Source: Lentzea indica
GTDB taxonomy: Bacteria > Actinomycetota > Actinomycetes > Mycobacteriales > Pseudonocardiaceae
Reading direction: 5' to 3'
NCBI RefSeq assembly: GCF_012184385.1
Contig: NZ_VSRL01000024.1
Span: 1-62,234, forward strand
Length of the DNA: 62,234 bases
Below the pieces are notes generated by a model. The model did not search any database, had not been told where the DNA came from, and saw only the letters and a program-made list of their open reading frames with translations. Positions 17,641-25,654 of this stretch are shown piece by piece. The first letter of the stretch is position 1. Each line of letters begins with the position of its first letter. The position numbers and the translations under genes are program-made.

Positions 17641-19530
17641 ATGACCCTCGGCCGCATGCTCGCGTCCGGTCTCGGTGCCGTGGTGGTGGCCGGGACCGGT
17701 GCCGCTGTCGTGGTCGTGTGGCGGCTTGGCTGGACCTGGCAGCAGGCGCTGGACGCGTTCGTCGTCACGAACTCCGCGATGGCGCTGGCGTTCGCGGTCT
17801 GCGGATCCGTCCTGGCCTGGCATCGGCCGCGCAACCCGATCGGCTGGCTGTTCCTCGTCGACGGCCTGGGGCACGCCACCACCGCGCTGGGTGCACCGTT
17901 CACGGACGATCCGCTGGTCGCGACGATCGCGGCGTACGCGTGGCCGTGGTCGATCGGCTTGTTCCTGCCGCTCGCGCTGGTGCTCTTCCCGGACGGGCGG
18001 CTGCCGTCACCGCGCTGGCGGCCGGTGGTCGTCGCGATCGTGGTGACTGCGCCGTTGTTCGTGGTCGAGATGGCCGCGGATCCGGCGGGTTCCGCGTACC
18101 TGACCCTGCCATGGCATGCGGAGCTTGGTCCACTGTGGATCGTGTCGGAGGTGAGGACCCTGGCGGCGCTGCTCGCCGGGATCGTCGCGCTGGCGGTCCG
18201 CTACCGGCGGGGCGAGGACGCGGTGCTGTGGTTGCTGCTGGCGGCTTCGGTGGCCGCGGCGTTCGTCGTGCCGTGGTCGTTCGTCTCGGGCACGCCGGTC
18301 TTCGTGCTGTTCGCCATCCCGTTGATCCCCATCGCGGTGACCATCGCGATCGTGCGGCATCAGCTGCTGGACATCCGGCTCGTGGTGTCGAGGGTGCTGG
18401 CGTGGCTGCTGCTGTCCGCGGTGGTGCTGGTCGTCTACGGTCTGCTGGTCGCGCTCCTGGACCGTTTCGTGTCCGCCCAGCTCGGCCGCTCGGTCGTCGC
18501 CACCGTCGTGGTAGCGCTGCTGGTCGCGCCGGTGCTGCCCCGCCTGCAACGTCTCGTCGACCGCGCGCTCTACGGCGACCGCGGCGATCCGGCTCGCGTC
18601 GTCTCGCGCGTGAGCGAACACCTGGCGGGCTCCGGTCTCGCGGGCGTCGTGTCGGCGGTGCGGGTTGCGTTGCGTGTGCCGCACGTTGCCTTGACGGCCT
18701 CTGGTGTCTCGTTGGCCAGCGACGGCACACGGGCGGAGAACGTCGTCGTCGTGCCGTTGGAGTACAACGGCGAGGTGGTGGGTGAACTGCACGTCGGTGT
18801 GCGCACCGGCGAGAGCACGCTCGGTGCCGCCGACCGCAACGTCTTGAGCTTGGTCGCAGCTCCTCTGGCCGTGGCCGTACACGCGACGTTGCTGTCCTCG
18901 CAGCTGCAGGCCTCCCGAGAACGCCTCGTGACCGCCCGCGAAGAAGAACGCCGCCGCCTCCGCCGCGACCTGCACGACGGCCTGGGTCCCACGTTGACCG
19001 GCGTAGCGCTGAGCGCCGACGCTGCAACGAACCTGCTGGCCACCGACCCGGACCGCACCCGCACCCTGATCACAGGGGTGAGCGCGGACGTGCGCACGGC
19101 GATCGCCGACGTGCGCAGGCTCGTGGAAGACCTGCGCCCGCCGGCACTGGACGAGCTCGGACTGCTCGGCGCCCTCCGCCAACGCGCCGAACACCTGGTG
19201 CGCACGCCTCTTCAGCTGCGGCTGGACGTTCCTGACGCGGTGCCGTCGTTGTCCGCCGCGGTCGAGGTCGCTGCCTACCGCATCGCGACCGAAGCGCTGA
19301 CCAACGTGGTCCGGCACTCCGGCGCTTCCTCGGTCGTGGTGCGGTTGAGGTGCGCTGAGGAGCTCGAGGTGGAGGTCACCGACGACGGTCCGCCGAACGG
19401 GCCGTGGAGTGCGGGCGTCGGGATGCAGGCGATGCGGGAGCGGGCGGCCGAACTGGGCGGCGGGTTCGAGGCGGGACCGACGGCCGGTGGGGGACGGGTG
19501 TGGGTGCGCCTGCCGGTGGAGGTGCCATGA
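17641..19530 (+). CDS. NarL-type sensor histidine kinase
   Basis: 629 residues. About nine hydrophobic segments in the first ~300 residues form a membrane sensor domain. They are followed by a GAF-like stretch (about 310-420), a HisKA_3 dimerisation domain with EEERRRLRRDLHDGLGPTL (phospho-acceptor His near residue 445) and an HATPase domain with EALTNVVRHSG, VTDDG and GVGMQAMRERA. The stop overlaps the response regulator start (ATGA), so this is a coupled two-component pair. The stimulus is unknown; the divergent membrane genes are plausible targets. Confidence 0.93.
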   Translation: MTLGRMLASGLGAVVVAGTGAAVVVVWRLGWTWQQALDAFVVTNSAMALAFAVCGSVLAWHRPRNPIGWLFLVDGLGHATTALGAPFTDDPLVATIAAYAWPWSIGLFLPLALVLFPDGRLPSPRWRPVVVAIVVTAPLFVVEMAADPAGSAYLTLPWHAELGPLWIVSEVRTLAALLAGIVALAVRYRRGEDAVLWLLLAASVAAAFVVPWSFVSGTPVFVLFAIPLIPIAVTIAIVRHQLLDIRLVVSRVLAWLLLSAVVLVVYGLLVALLDRFVSAQLGRSVVATVVVALLVAPVLPRLQRLVDRALYGDRGDPARVVSRVSEHLAGSGLAGVVSAVRVALRVPHVALTASGVSLASDGTRAENVVVVPLEYNGEVVGELHVGVRTGESTLGAADRNVLSLVAAPLAVAVHATLLSSQLQASRERLVTAREEERRRLRRDLHDGLGPTLTGVALSADAATNLLATDPDRTRTLITGVSADVRTAIADVRRLVEDLRPPALDELGLLGALRQRAEHLVRTPLQLRLDVPDAVPSLSAAVEVAAYRIATEALTNVVRHSGASSVVVRLRCAEELEVEVTDDGPPNGPWSAGVGMQAMRERAAELGGGFEAGPTAGGGRVWVRLPVEVP

Positions 19531-20171
19531 CCGACATCCGAGTCGTGATCGCCGACGATCACCCCATCGTCCGGGAGGGCATGAGCGCGTTGCTCACCTC
19601 GCTGGAGGGTTTCGTCGTGGCGGGCGTGGCCGCGACGGGACGCGAGGCCGTCCGCGAGGTCGTCATGACCCGCCCCGACGTCGCTGTGCTGGACCTCCAG
19701 ATGCCCGACCTCGACGGCATCGCCGCGACCAAGGAGATCACCCGCGCGGCACCGGGCGTCGCGGTCCTGGTGCTCACGATGTTCTCCGACGACGACTCGG
19801 TCTTCGCCGCCATGCGTGCGGGTGCCCGCGGCTATCTGGTCAAGGGTGCCGAGCAGGACGAGATCGCCAGGGCCATCCGCGCGGTGGCGGCCGGCGAGGC
19901 GATCTTCGGACCGGCAGTCGCGAAACGCGTGCTCGGGTTCCTGACCGGACCGTCTACACCGGACGTTCCCTTCCCCGAGCTCACAGGGCGCGAACGGCAG
20001 ATCCTCGACCTGCTCGCCGCCGGCCTGCCCAACGGTGCCATCGCTGCCAAGCTGGGCGTGGCGGCGAAGACGGTGGCCAACAACGTCTCCGCCATCTTCG
20101 CCAAACTCCAGGTGGCCGACCGGGCGGCGGCGATCATCCGCGCCCGTGACGCCGGACTGGGCCGGTCCTGA
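19527..20171 (+). CDS. LuxR/NarL-family response regulator
   Basis: 214 residues. Receiver domain: acidic pocket DDHP, phospho-acceptor Asp 56 in VAVLDLQMPDLDG, and the conserved Lys in LVKGA. The C-terminal LuxR-type helix-turn-helix shows LTGREROILDLLAAG-like residues (LTGRERQILDLLAAG), GAIAAKLGVAAKTVANNVS. The ATG overlaps the kinase stop codon. It probably binds the divergent promoter region upstream of the kinase gene (inference). Confidence 0.93.
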   Translation: MTDIRVVIADDHPIVREGMSALLTSLEGFVVAGVAATGREAVREVVMTRPDVAVLDLQMPDLDGIAATKEITRAAPGVAVLVLTMFSDDDSVFAAMRAGARGYLVKGAEQDEIARAIRAVAAGEAIFGPAVAKRVLGFLTGPSTPDVPFPELTGRERQILDLLAAGLPNGAIAAKLGVAAKTVANNVSAIFAKLQVADRAAAIIRARDAGLGRS

Positions 20172-20224
20172 GCAGCCGGCTCAGAATCTTGTCCGGTACA
20201 TCGGGCTTCGTTGGTGCCAACGGG

Positions 20225-20380
20225 CGTTTGCAAGTACCACCAACTCTTGATCGAATCGCCGCCAACTACACCCAACCTGGTCGTCGCCCGCCGAGCCGGC
20301 GTTCGTGTGTGCGGGCTCGAGAGGCGCTGTTGGGTGTAGTTGCACGCCTGTTGATGTTGAGTTGGTGGTACTTGCAGACG
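20225..20380. repeat. Composite inverted repeat between convergent genes
   Basis: Outer arms TGCAAGTACCACCAACTC (20229-20246) and its exact complement (20359-20376) are identical over 18 bp. Inner arms CAACTACACCCAAC (20263-20276) and its complement (20329-20342) are identical over 14 bp. The 16 bases between outer and inner blocks are of equal length on both sides but unrelated, and a 52-bp centre separates the arms. It fills the gap between the response regulator and lipoprotein stops. It may act as a bidirectional terminator, but the block structure resembles a small palindromic element. Confidence 0.75.
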
Positions 20381-20383
20381 CCA

Positions 20384-20887
20384 TCAAGGCCGCGAGGCTT
20401 TGGCGCCGTTCGGCGCGATGGCGAACCAGCGGTCGTCCACACCGTGTCCGGCGGCGTCGCCCGCCTGCTCGTCGTCGACGTACCGGTAGACCGGACGGCC
20501 GCCGATGGTGACCTGTTCCAGCCCGTCCGGGCGCTTCATCGTGCCGACCAGCTTCTGGTCGAGACCGGTCGCCTCGACCTTGCCGCCCGCGGCCAGCAAC
20601 GGCGGCCACACCAGGGTGCACTCGGGTTCGAGGCAGGTCGACGACGGCGGGTTGGTGCCGTCCTTCGCGTTGAAGTAGAGCGTGTAGTGCTGGCGGTCGG
20701 CGACGACAGGACCGACCGCGGGCGACTGCTCCACCTGCAGTTTCGCGATGTCGCCCGGCAGCACCTTGGTAGGACCGGCGACGGGACCGGACGCGGCCTC
20801 CAGCGCCTCCAGCGAGGCGGTCTCCTCCGGCGGTGACGAGCAGGCACCGAGGCAGGCGATCAGAGCGAGAACGGCGAATCGGCTCAC
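20384..20887 (-). CDS. Secreted-repeat lipoprotein (COG4315-like)
   Basis: 167 residues with a lipoprotein signal (MSRFAVLALIACLGAC; lipobox LGAC, Cys 16). Two beta-rich repeats follow, with the family signatures YTLYFNAKDG...CTLVWPPLLA and RPDGLEQVTIGGRPVYRY. These are typical of actinobacterial lipoproteins with 'secreted repeat' domains; their biochemical role is not established. It ends convergently with the response regulator gene, across the inverted repeat. Confidence 0.87.
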   Translation of the reverse strand: MSRFAVLALIACLGACSSPPEETASLEALEAASGPVAGPTKVLPGDIAKLQVEQSPAVGPVVADRQHYTLYFNAKDGTNPPSSTCLEPECTLVWPPLLAAGGKVEATGLDQKLVGTMKRPDGLEQVTIGGRPVYRYVDDEQAGDAAGHGVDDRWFAIAPNGAKASRP

Positions 20888-20927
20888 GTAGGGGGATTAC
20901 GGACAGCGCACCGGGTGTGGTTCACGG

Positions 20928-22361
20928 TCACCAGAGGAAGATCAGCCGCAGGAAGTACACGACCAGGAACAGCCCCGGCACCAGCAGCAGGACCTTGCCG
21001 TAGACCGCGAGCATGTGGCTGTTGATCCGCAGTCCCATGGCGCGCTTGTGCGCACCGATCGACCTCAGCGCTTGCTGCATCGCGCGGGCCACGTAGAAGA
21101 CCGGTGCGCCGTTCCTGTTCTTCTCGCCGGGGAACGGCCCCACGGGCTGCACGCGCGGGGTCCAGTCCGTGTCGAAGACGACCACGGCGGACGTCCACCG
21201 GCCGGGCAGCGTGCCGGCCTTGTCGAGCCTGGCGGGGATGGGCAGGTGGGCGTCCAGTCGTTCGGCGAGGTCGGGGCGGTCGCCGGGGATCAGCAGGACG
21301 AGTTTGCGCGGTGGCTGGGTGGCTCGTGCCTGGTCGACCTCCCACCACACCCCCTCGCCGTCGCCGAGTCGCAGCACGATGAGCTGGGACAGCTCCATCA
21401 GCCGCAGGACACCGGACTGCCAGTCGTCGCCGGGCAGGTAGAACCGCGCCGCGCCGAGGTGGGGCAGCTGTTCGCCAGGCCTGCCCACCGCGACGACGGG
21501 ACCGAACGCGCCGAGCGCACCGATGAGGTGTTCCTCCCGTGAGTGGATGCTCAGCAGCCCCGCCGACAGTGCGCCAGGCAGTTCGTCGACGACCGCCGCG
21601 TCCGGGTCGTCGCCGAAGCCGCGCAGGTACAGCACCGGTTTGCGCCAGTCGGCCCGCAGTGCCTGCGCCGCACCCCGCGCCGCCCGTGGGCGTGAGTACC
21701 GCAGAACGAAGTAGGCGGCCGGCAAGGCCACGACTCCGCCCGCGAGGAGGAATCCTCTTGCGGCCCAAGGGAGCTCGTTGGCCCGGGTCGCCGCCACCAC
21801 CGCGAAGAAGCCACCGACCAGGAGCGTGTAGCCAATGCCGCTGACGACCAGGAAGACAGGACGCCGCCACAACGGCCGGGGCGGCACGTACTGGTCGACC
21901 AGCTCGACGACCTCGGCGTTGGCCGCGCGTCGCCGGTGGCGCAGGAAAAGCGTTGCCGCGGTGAGGATCGCGCCGGCCACCAGCCACGGCACCGCCCGCG
22001 ACCAGGCCCTGGCGGACTTCTCGTCGAGAGCCCGCTGGTCCTGCTCGATCTTCGCGGCCACGTCGTCGGTGAACCGGCGGGCGAGGTCTGTCTCCCCGTC
22101 TTCTGCGGCATCGGCACCGAGGGAGATCGACGCGCTCGCCCTGCTGCTGGACGGCGCGTGCTCGCGGAACCAGCGGGCGACCGCGCGGGTGCCGGTGGCC
22201 GAACCGCTGTCCAGGGCAGCGACGAAGGAGGCGTACTGGGTGGGCGCGTCGTGGAAGGCGTTGCGCTCCCTCAGCTCGATGCCCGCCGTGATGGCCAGCA
22301 TCAACGCCACGTAGCCGACGACGGCAGCGATCGCCGTGACGAGCCTGGTCAACGTCCGCAC
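20928..22361 (-). CDS. Membrane protein with LRGF-type Rossmann-like cytosolic domain
   Basis: 477 residues. An N-terminal membrane segment (about 8-28), an extracytoplasmic helical stretch, and further spans near 125-142, 175-195 and 205-222. Next comes a cytosolic alpha/beta domain (about 240-415) starting KPVLYLRGFGDD, with VVAVGRPGEQLPHLGAARFY and GVWWEVDQAR. A final hydrophobic segment is VLLLVPGLFLVVYFL. The 'LYLRSF/LRGF-DD' motif marks a family of uncharacterised bacterial membrane proteins; the order of motifs recalls TIR-like folds, which is only an inference. No operon partner is evident. Confidence 0.65.
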   Translation of the reverse strand: MRTLTRLVTAIAAVVGYVALMLAITAGIELRERNAFHDAPTQYASFVAALDSGSATGTRAVARWFREHAPSSSRASASISLGADAAEDGETDLARRFTDDVAAKIEQDQRALDEKSARAWSRAVPWLVAGAILTAATLFLRHRRRAANAEVVELVDQYVPPRPLWRRPVFLVVSGIGYTLLVGGFFAVVAATRANELPWAARGFLLAGGVVALPAAYFVLRYSRPRAARGAAQALRADWRKPVLYLRGFGDDPDAAVVDELPGALSAGLLSIHSREEHLIGALGAFGPVVAVGRPGEQLPHLGAARFYLPGDDWQSGVLRLMELSQLIVLRLGDGEGVWWEVDQARATQPPRKLVLLIPGDRPDLAERLDAHLPIPARLDKAGTLPGRWTSAVVVFDTDWTPRVQPVGPFPGEKNRNGAPVFYVARAMQQALRSIGAHKRAMGLRINSHMLAVYGKVLLLVPGLFLVVYFLRLIFLW

Positions 22362-22434
22362 ACCGTCATCTGATCACGGCCGCCCGCCTCGCCAGGCCGG
22401 TTCACCGTGCAGATGGGCCGAACCGAGCAGCCGG

Positions 22435-23052
22435 CTACGGCCGGGTGATCGCCGCCAGCATGAGTTCGCGGATCTCGGCGGCGATCTCGTCCACCGCGAG
22501 CGGCGGCTCGTGCGCCTGCCACTCCCGCAGAACCCCGGTGGTCGCCCCCACCAACGCGATCGCCGTGAGCCGGTACGAACGCTGCGGCGCCACCCCCGCG
22601 GCAGCCGCCCGCAAAGCCTCGGACTCGATGAACTCGGCCCACGTGTTCACCCACCGCACGTGCTGCTGCTCGATCTCCGCGTTCACCCCGACGGCCTCGA
22701 CGTAGTTGAGGCGCGGCACACGGGGATCTGCCGTCACGCTGCGCACGAACACGTCCAGCAGCGTCGTGATCCGGGTGGCCACGTCCGAGGTCTCCAGCTG
22801 CGCCAGTGCCGTGCGGACCTCGTTGAACGCCGTGGCGTTGATGAGGTCGTGGAGTTCGCGGAGCAGGTCTTCCTTGGAGGCGAACTCCTCGTAGAAGTTG
22901 CGCGTGGAGACGCCGGCCTCTGTGCACAGCTCGGAGATCTTGGTGCCGGCGAAGCCCGTACTGGTGAACAGCGCCAGGCCGGCCTGCAGCAACCGAGCCC
23001 GGCGTTCCGCCCTGCGCTGCTCGGGTGAGATGCCGCCGTAGGCACGTGCCAC
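22435..23052 (-). CDS. TetR-family transcriptional regulator
   Basis: 205 residues from GTG at 23052, chosen because GGAG lies 6 bases upstream; a longer frame to 23112 lacks a good site and would run through the operator-like repeat. The N-terminal helix-turn-helix is visible as FTSTGFAGTKISELCTEAGV and STRNFYEEFASKEDLL. The C-terminal ligand domain is all helical with no recognised class. An AATCTG...CAGATT repeat just upstream suggests autoregulation. Confidence 0.88.
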   Translation of the reverse strand: MARAYGGISPEQRRAERRARLLQAGLALFTSTGFAGTKISELCTEAGVSTRNFYEEFASKEDLLRELHDLINATAFNEVRTALAQLETSDVATRITTLLDVFVRSVTADPRVPRLNYVEAVGVNAEIEQQHVRWVNTWAEFIESEALRAAAAGVAPQRSYRLTAIALVGATTGVLREWQAHEPPLAVDEIAAEIRELMLAAITRP

Positions 23053-23062
23053 CGGGTGCTCC

Positions 23063-23098
23063 AATCTGGTAACTGGTGTTGTCAGATTACGTGGGCGC
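23063..23098. promoter_or_regulatory. Putative TetR autoregulatory operator
   Basis: AATCTG (23063-23068) and CAGATT (23093-23098) are inverted arms with a 24-bp spacer containing CTGGTAACTGGT. The site begins 11 bp upstream of the TetR start codon and could also overlap its ribosome-binding region. Confidence 0.4.
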
Positions 23099-23141
23099 AA
23101 CCTCGCGCGCACCCCAGGCGTCTAGACCTTTACGCGGGCCC

Positions 23142-23729
23142 TCAGCTGCCGGTCGCGCTCGGAACCAGCGCGGGGCAGCCTCCCGTGGAGTAGCCGGCGT
23201 TGTATTCGAAATGCCACTGCTCGTTGAGGTAACGGCGGCACCAGCCGAAGGTGCTGCCGTTTTTCTCGACCCATTTCGCCGATTCGATCGGCTGAATGTC
23301 GACCGCCAATCCGATCACGTGCATCGACCTGTCCGGTGGGTTCAGCACGTACTTCGATGCGAGTTCTTCGGAGCCGAACTTCTGCACGGCGTCGTCGAAC
23401 TCCTTCTGCTGCTGCTGGCGGCTGCGCTTGCCGTCGTTCAGGCAGAGCTGAACGCCCTGGTCAGCGGCCTTGGCGCGCAACGATTTCCATGCCTGCAGTA
23501 CCTCAGGGCGCAAGCCGTCCGGCGCCTCGTCGAGGTAGCGGGCGTCAATCGGGCACTTCGGCCCGTCCTCTGGTCCTGGCACTTCTTCGACAATCGCCAG
23601 CGACTTTCCCGGATGCCGGTCGAACACGAGCGTCAATCTGCCCAGGTATCCCAGCGCCCCGCCGGTGGAAACCACGAGTGTGATGATCAGAAGCACGCCG
23701 AACACGACGCGTCTGGAGGTCTTGGACAT
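23142..23729 (-). CDS. VanY-like D-alanyl-D-alanine carboxypeptidase, membrane-anchored
   Basis: 195 residues starting MSKTSRRVVFGVLLIITLVV, a single signal-anchor helix. The extracytoplasmic domain has the M15/VanY features: the NDGKRSRQQQQKEFDDA substrate loop, the zinc-binding SMHVIGLAVDIQP (His and Asp) and the terminal WHFEYN. It should trim the terminal D-Ala from peptidoglycan stem peptides. The start at 23729 was preferred over an upstream frame start because the anchor directly follows it. Confidence 0.88.
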   Translation of the reverse strand: MSKTSRRVVFGVLLIITLVVSTGGALGYLGRLTLVFDRHPGKSLAIVEEVPGPEDGPKCPIDARYLDEAPDGLRPEVLQAWKSLRAKAADQGVQLCLNDGKRSRQQQQKEFDDAVQKFGSEELASKYVLNPPDRSMHVIGLAVDIQPIESAKWVEKNGSTFGWCRRYLNEQWHFEYNAGYSTGGCPALVPSATGS

Positions 23730-23974
23730 GATTCGAATAATACGTCTGAGGGCAACGGCGTCTGTCAGCAACCCGTAACAGTCCGTCGGCAGCTGTGTCC
23801 CGGCGAACGTGGCGCGCAACACATCCGTTCGGCCCAATCACGCTTTTGGCCGAGTCGGGTAAATGTGATCGGTGAACAGTTGCTGGCCCCTTTCGCTGCG
23901 ACGAAACATGGTGGCAACATCTGCGGCGGCCGAGAACCGGCCCGTTTTTGTGAGGTCTCAGGAGGACCGTTTTC

Positions 23975-24373
23975 ATGTCCGGCCGCATTCTTGCGTTCGT
24001 TGCTCTGTTCGCATCACTGTTCGCCTTCGCCGGCACCGCGCAGGCCGCCCAGCCCACTTCTTCCAGGGGCGGGACCGCGCTCGTGCTGTCGGTGCAGTAC
24101 TCGGATGTCGAGGACAACGCCTTCAAGGCGACCGTCCTGACCTGCGAACGAGGTGACAGCCACCCGCGCAGGGCCCTCGCCTGCGCGACGCTGGCGTCCA
24201 CCGGTGCCGACCTGCAGGCCATGCAGTCCGACGGCAGGGCCTGCACGTTCATCTACGCGCCCGTCGAGGTCTCGATGTTCGGTTTCTGGCGGGGCGAGCC
24301 CGTGAACGAGGTTCACACCTACCCGAACTCGTGCGTCATGCTGGCGCACACCGGTGCCTTGTTCGATTTCTAG
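23975..24373 (+). CDS. Subtilisin inhibitor-like (SSI family) secreted protease inhibitor
   Basis: 132 residues with a signal peptide ending near FAGTAQA. The mature part carries SSI family landmarks: CERGDSHPRRALACATL, the reactive-loop region CTFIYAPVEV and SCVML, with four cysteines for two disulfides. By alignment with the Streptomyces inhibitor (C-P-M-V-Y-D-P-V), the P1 residue here is Phe, so chymotrypsin- or subtilisin-like targets are expected. AGGAGG lies 8 bases upstream of the ATG. A strong stem-loop follows the stop. Confidence 0.93.
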   Translation: MSGRILAFVALFASLFAFAGTAQAAQPTSSRGGTALVLSVQYSDVEDNAFKATVLTCERGDSHPRRALACATLASTGADLQAMQSDGRACTFIYAPVEVSMFGFWRGEPVNEVHTYPNSCVMLAHTGALFDF

Positions 24374-24384
24374 GCACCGGACAT

Positions 24385-24429
24385 AAATGTGGAGCGGGGC
24401 GCGGCAGGGGCGCTCCGCTCCACATTTTA
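24385..24429 (+). terminator. Rho-independent-type terminator after the SSI gene
   Basis: AAATGTGGAGCGG and CCGCTCCACATTT form a 13-bp stem, extended by inner GCG/CGC pairs, around a short GC-rich loop, followed by TTAT. It starts 12 bp after the stop codon at 24373. Confidence 0.88.
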
Positions 24430-24492
24430 TTGTCCCGAAATGCATGCTGAGCCGAATGGCGGACAGGCCGTCGGGCGTGCGAAGGTGTGATC

Positions 24493-25590
24493 ATGGCCGC
24501 CGTCTCGCGCTTCACGCTGCCGTCCTGGACGACCATCGCCCCCGTGCTCGGCGTGCTGCTGCTCGCCGTGACCTGGGGACGTGACCTCGCGCCTGTGCTC
24601 GTCGCGCTCGTCGCACTGGTTCTCGCCGTGACCGTGCTTGCCGCCGTGCACCACGCCGAGGTGGTCGCGTTGCGGGTGGGGGAGCCGTTCGGATCGCTGG
24701 TTCTCGCGGTCGCGGTGACGATCATCGAGGTGGCCCTGATCGTCACGCTGATGGCGTCCGGCGGGCCCGAAGCGTCGTCGCTCGCACGCGACACGGTGTT
24801 CGCGGCAGTCATGATCACCACGAACGGCATCGTCGGCATCGCCTTACTTCTCGGCGCTCTCAAGCACGGCACCACGCTCTTCAACGCCGAGGGCAGCGGC
24901 GGCGCGCTGGCCACCGTGATGACGCTCGCCACGCTCACGCTGGTCCTGCCGACGTTCACCACCACCACGCCCGGCCCGGAGTTCTCCGGTCCGCAGCTCG
25001 CGTTCGCCGCCCTCGCTTCCCTCGTGCTGTACGCGTTGTTCGTCTTCACCCAGACCGTCCGGCACCGCGACTTCTTCCTGCCCGTCACCGAGGACGGCGT
25101 GATCGAGGCCGAGGAACACGCCGAGGCGCCGTCGTCGAAGGCCACGCTGGCCTCGCTCGGCCTGCTGCTCGTCGCGCTGGTCGCGGTGGTCGGTCTCGCG
25201 AAGATCGAGTCACCCGCGATCGAGGCGGGAGTGAAGGCTGCGGGCTTCCCGCCGTCGTTCGTCGGCGTCGTGATCGCGTTGCTGGTACTGCTGCCCGAGA
25301 CGATCGCCGCGGCACGCGCCGCGTTGCGCGACCGGATCCAGACCAGCCTGAACCTCGGCTACGGCTCGGCGATCGCGAGCATCGGCCTCACCATCCCGAC
25401 CATCGCGCTCGCCACCATCTGGCTGGACGGTCCGCTGCTGCTCGGCCTCGGTCCGATGCAGATGATCCTGCTGCTGCTCACGGTTCTGGTCAGCGTCCTC
25501 ACCGTGGTGCCGGGCCGCGCGACTCGGCTTCAAGGTGGCGTGCACCTCCTGCTGCTGGCGGCTTTCCTGTTCCTCGCTGTGAACCCGTAG
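24493..25590 (+). CDS. ChaA-type calcium/proton (cation) antiporter
   Basis: 365 residues, about eleven membrane helices, member of the Ca2+/cation antiporter superfamily. The two alpha repeats with the ion-binding acidic residues are visible as GEPFGSLVLAVAVTIIEVAL and IALLVLLPETIAAARAAL followed by NLGYGSAIASIGLTIPT. An acidic cytosolic loop (about 195-212) separates the halves. GAAGG lies 7 bases before ATG 24493; a GTG at 24487 is a possible alternative. Role: calcium or sodium/potassium extrusion in exchange for protons. Confidence 0.9.
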   Translation: MAAVSRFTLPSWTTIAPVLGVLLLAVTWGRDLAPVLVALVALVLAVTVLAAVHHAEVVALRVGEPFGSLVLAVAVTIIEVALIVTLMASGGPEASSLARDTVFAAVMITTNGIVGIALLLGALKHGTTLFNAEGSGGALATVMTLATLTLVLPTFTTTTPGPEFSGPQLAFAALASLVLYALFVFTQTVRHRDFFLPVTEDGVIEAEEHAEAPSSKATLASLGLLLVALVAVVGLAKIESPAIEAGVKAAGFPPSFVGVVIALLVLLPETIAAARAALRDRIQTSLNLGYGSAIASIGLTIPTIALATIWLDGPLLLGLGPMQMILLLLTVLVSVLTVVPGRATRLQGGVHLLLLAAFLFLAVNP

Positions 25591-25654
25591 CCGGGATCAG
25601 GACCGGTCCGCCGATCCGTTGTGTGCCTGATCGCCAGACTCCTACGTTCGTGAC

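Noticed and set aside
17349-17903. Longer minus-strand frames upstream of the small membrane protein at 17490
   Set aside because: They cross the divergent promoter and the histidine kinase start; GGAGG directly before ATG 17490 marks the real start.
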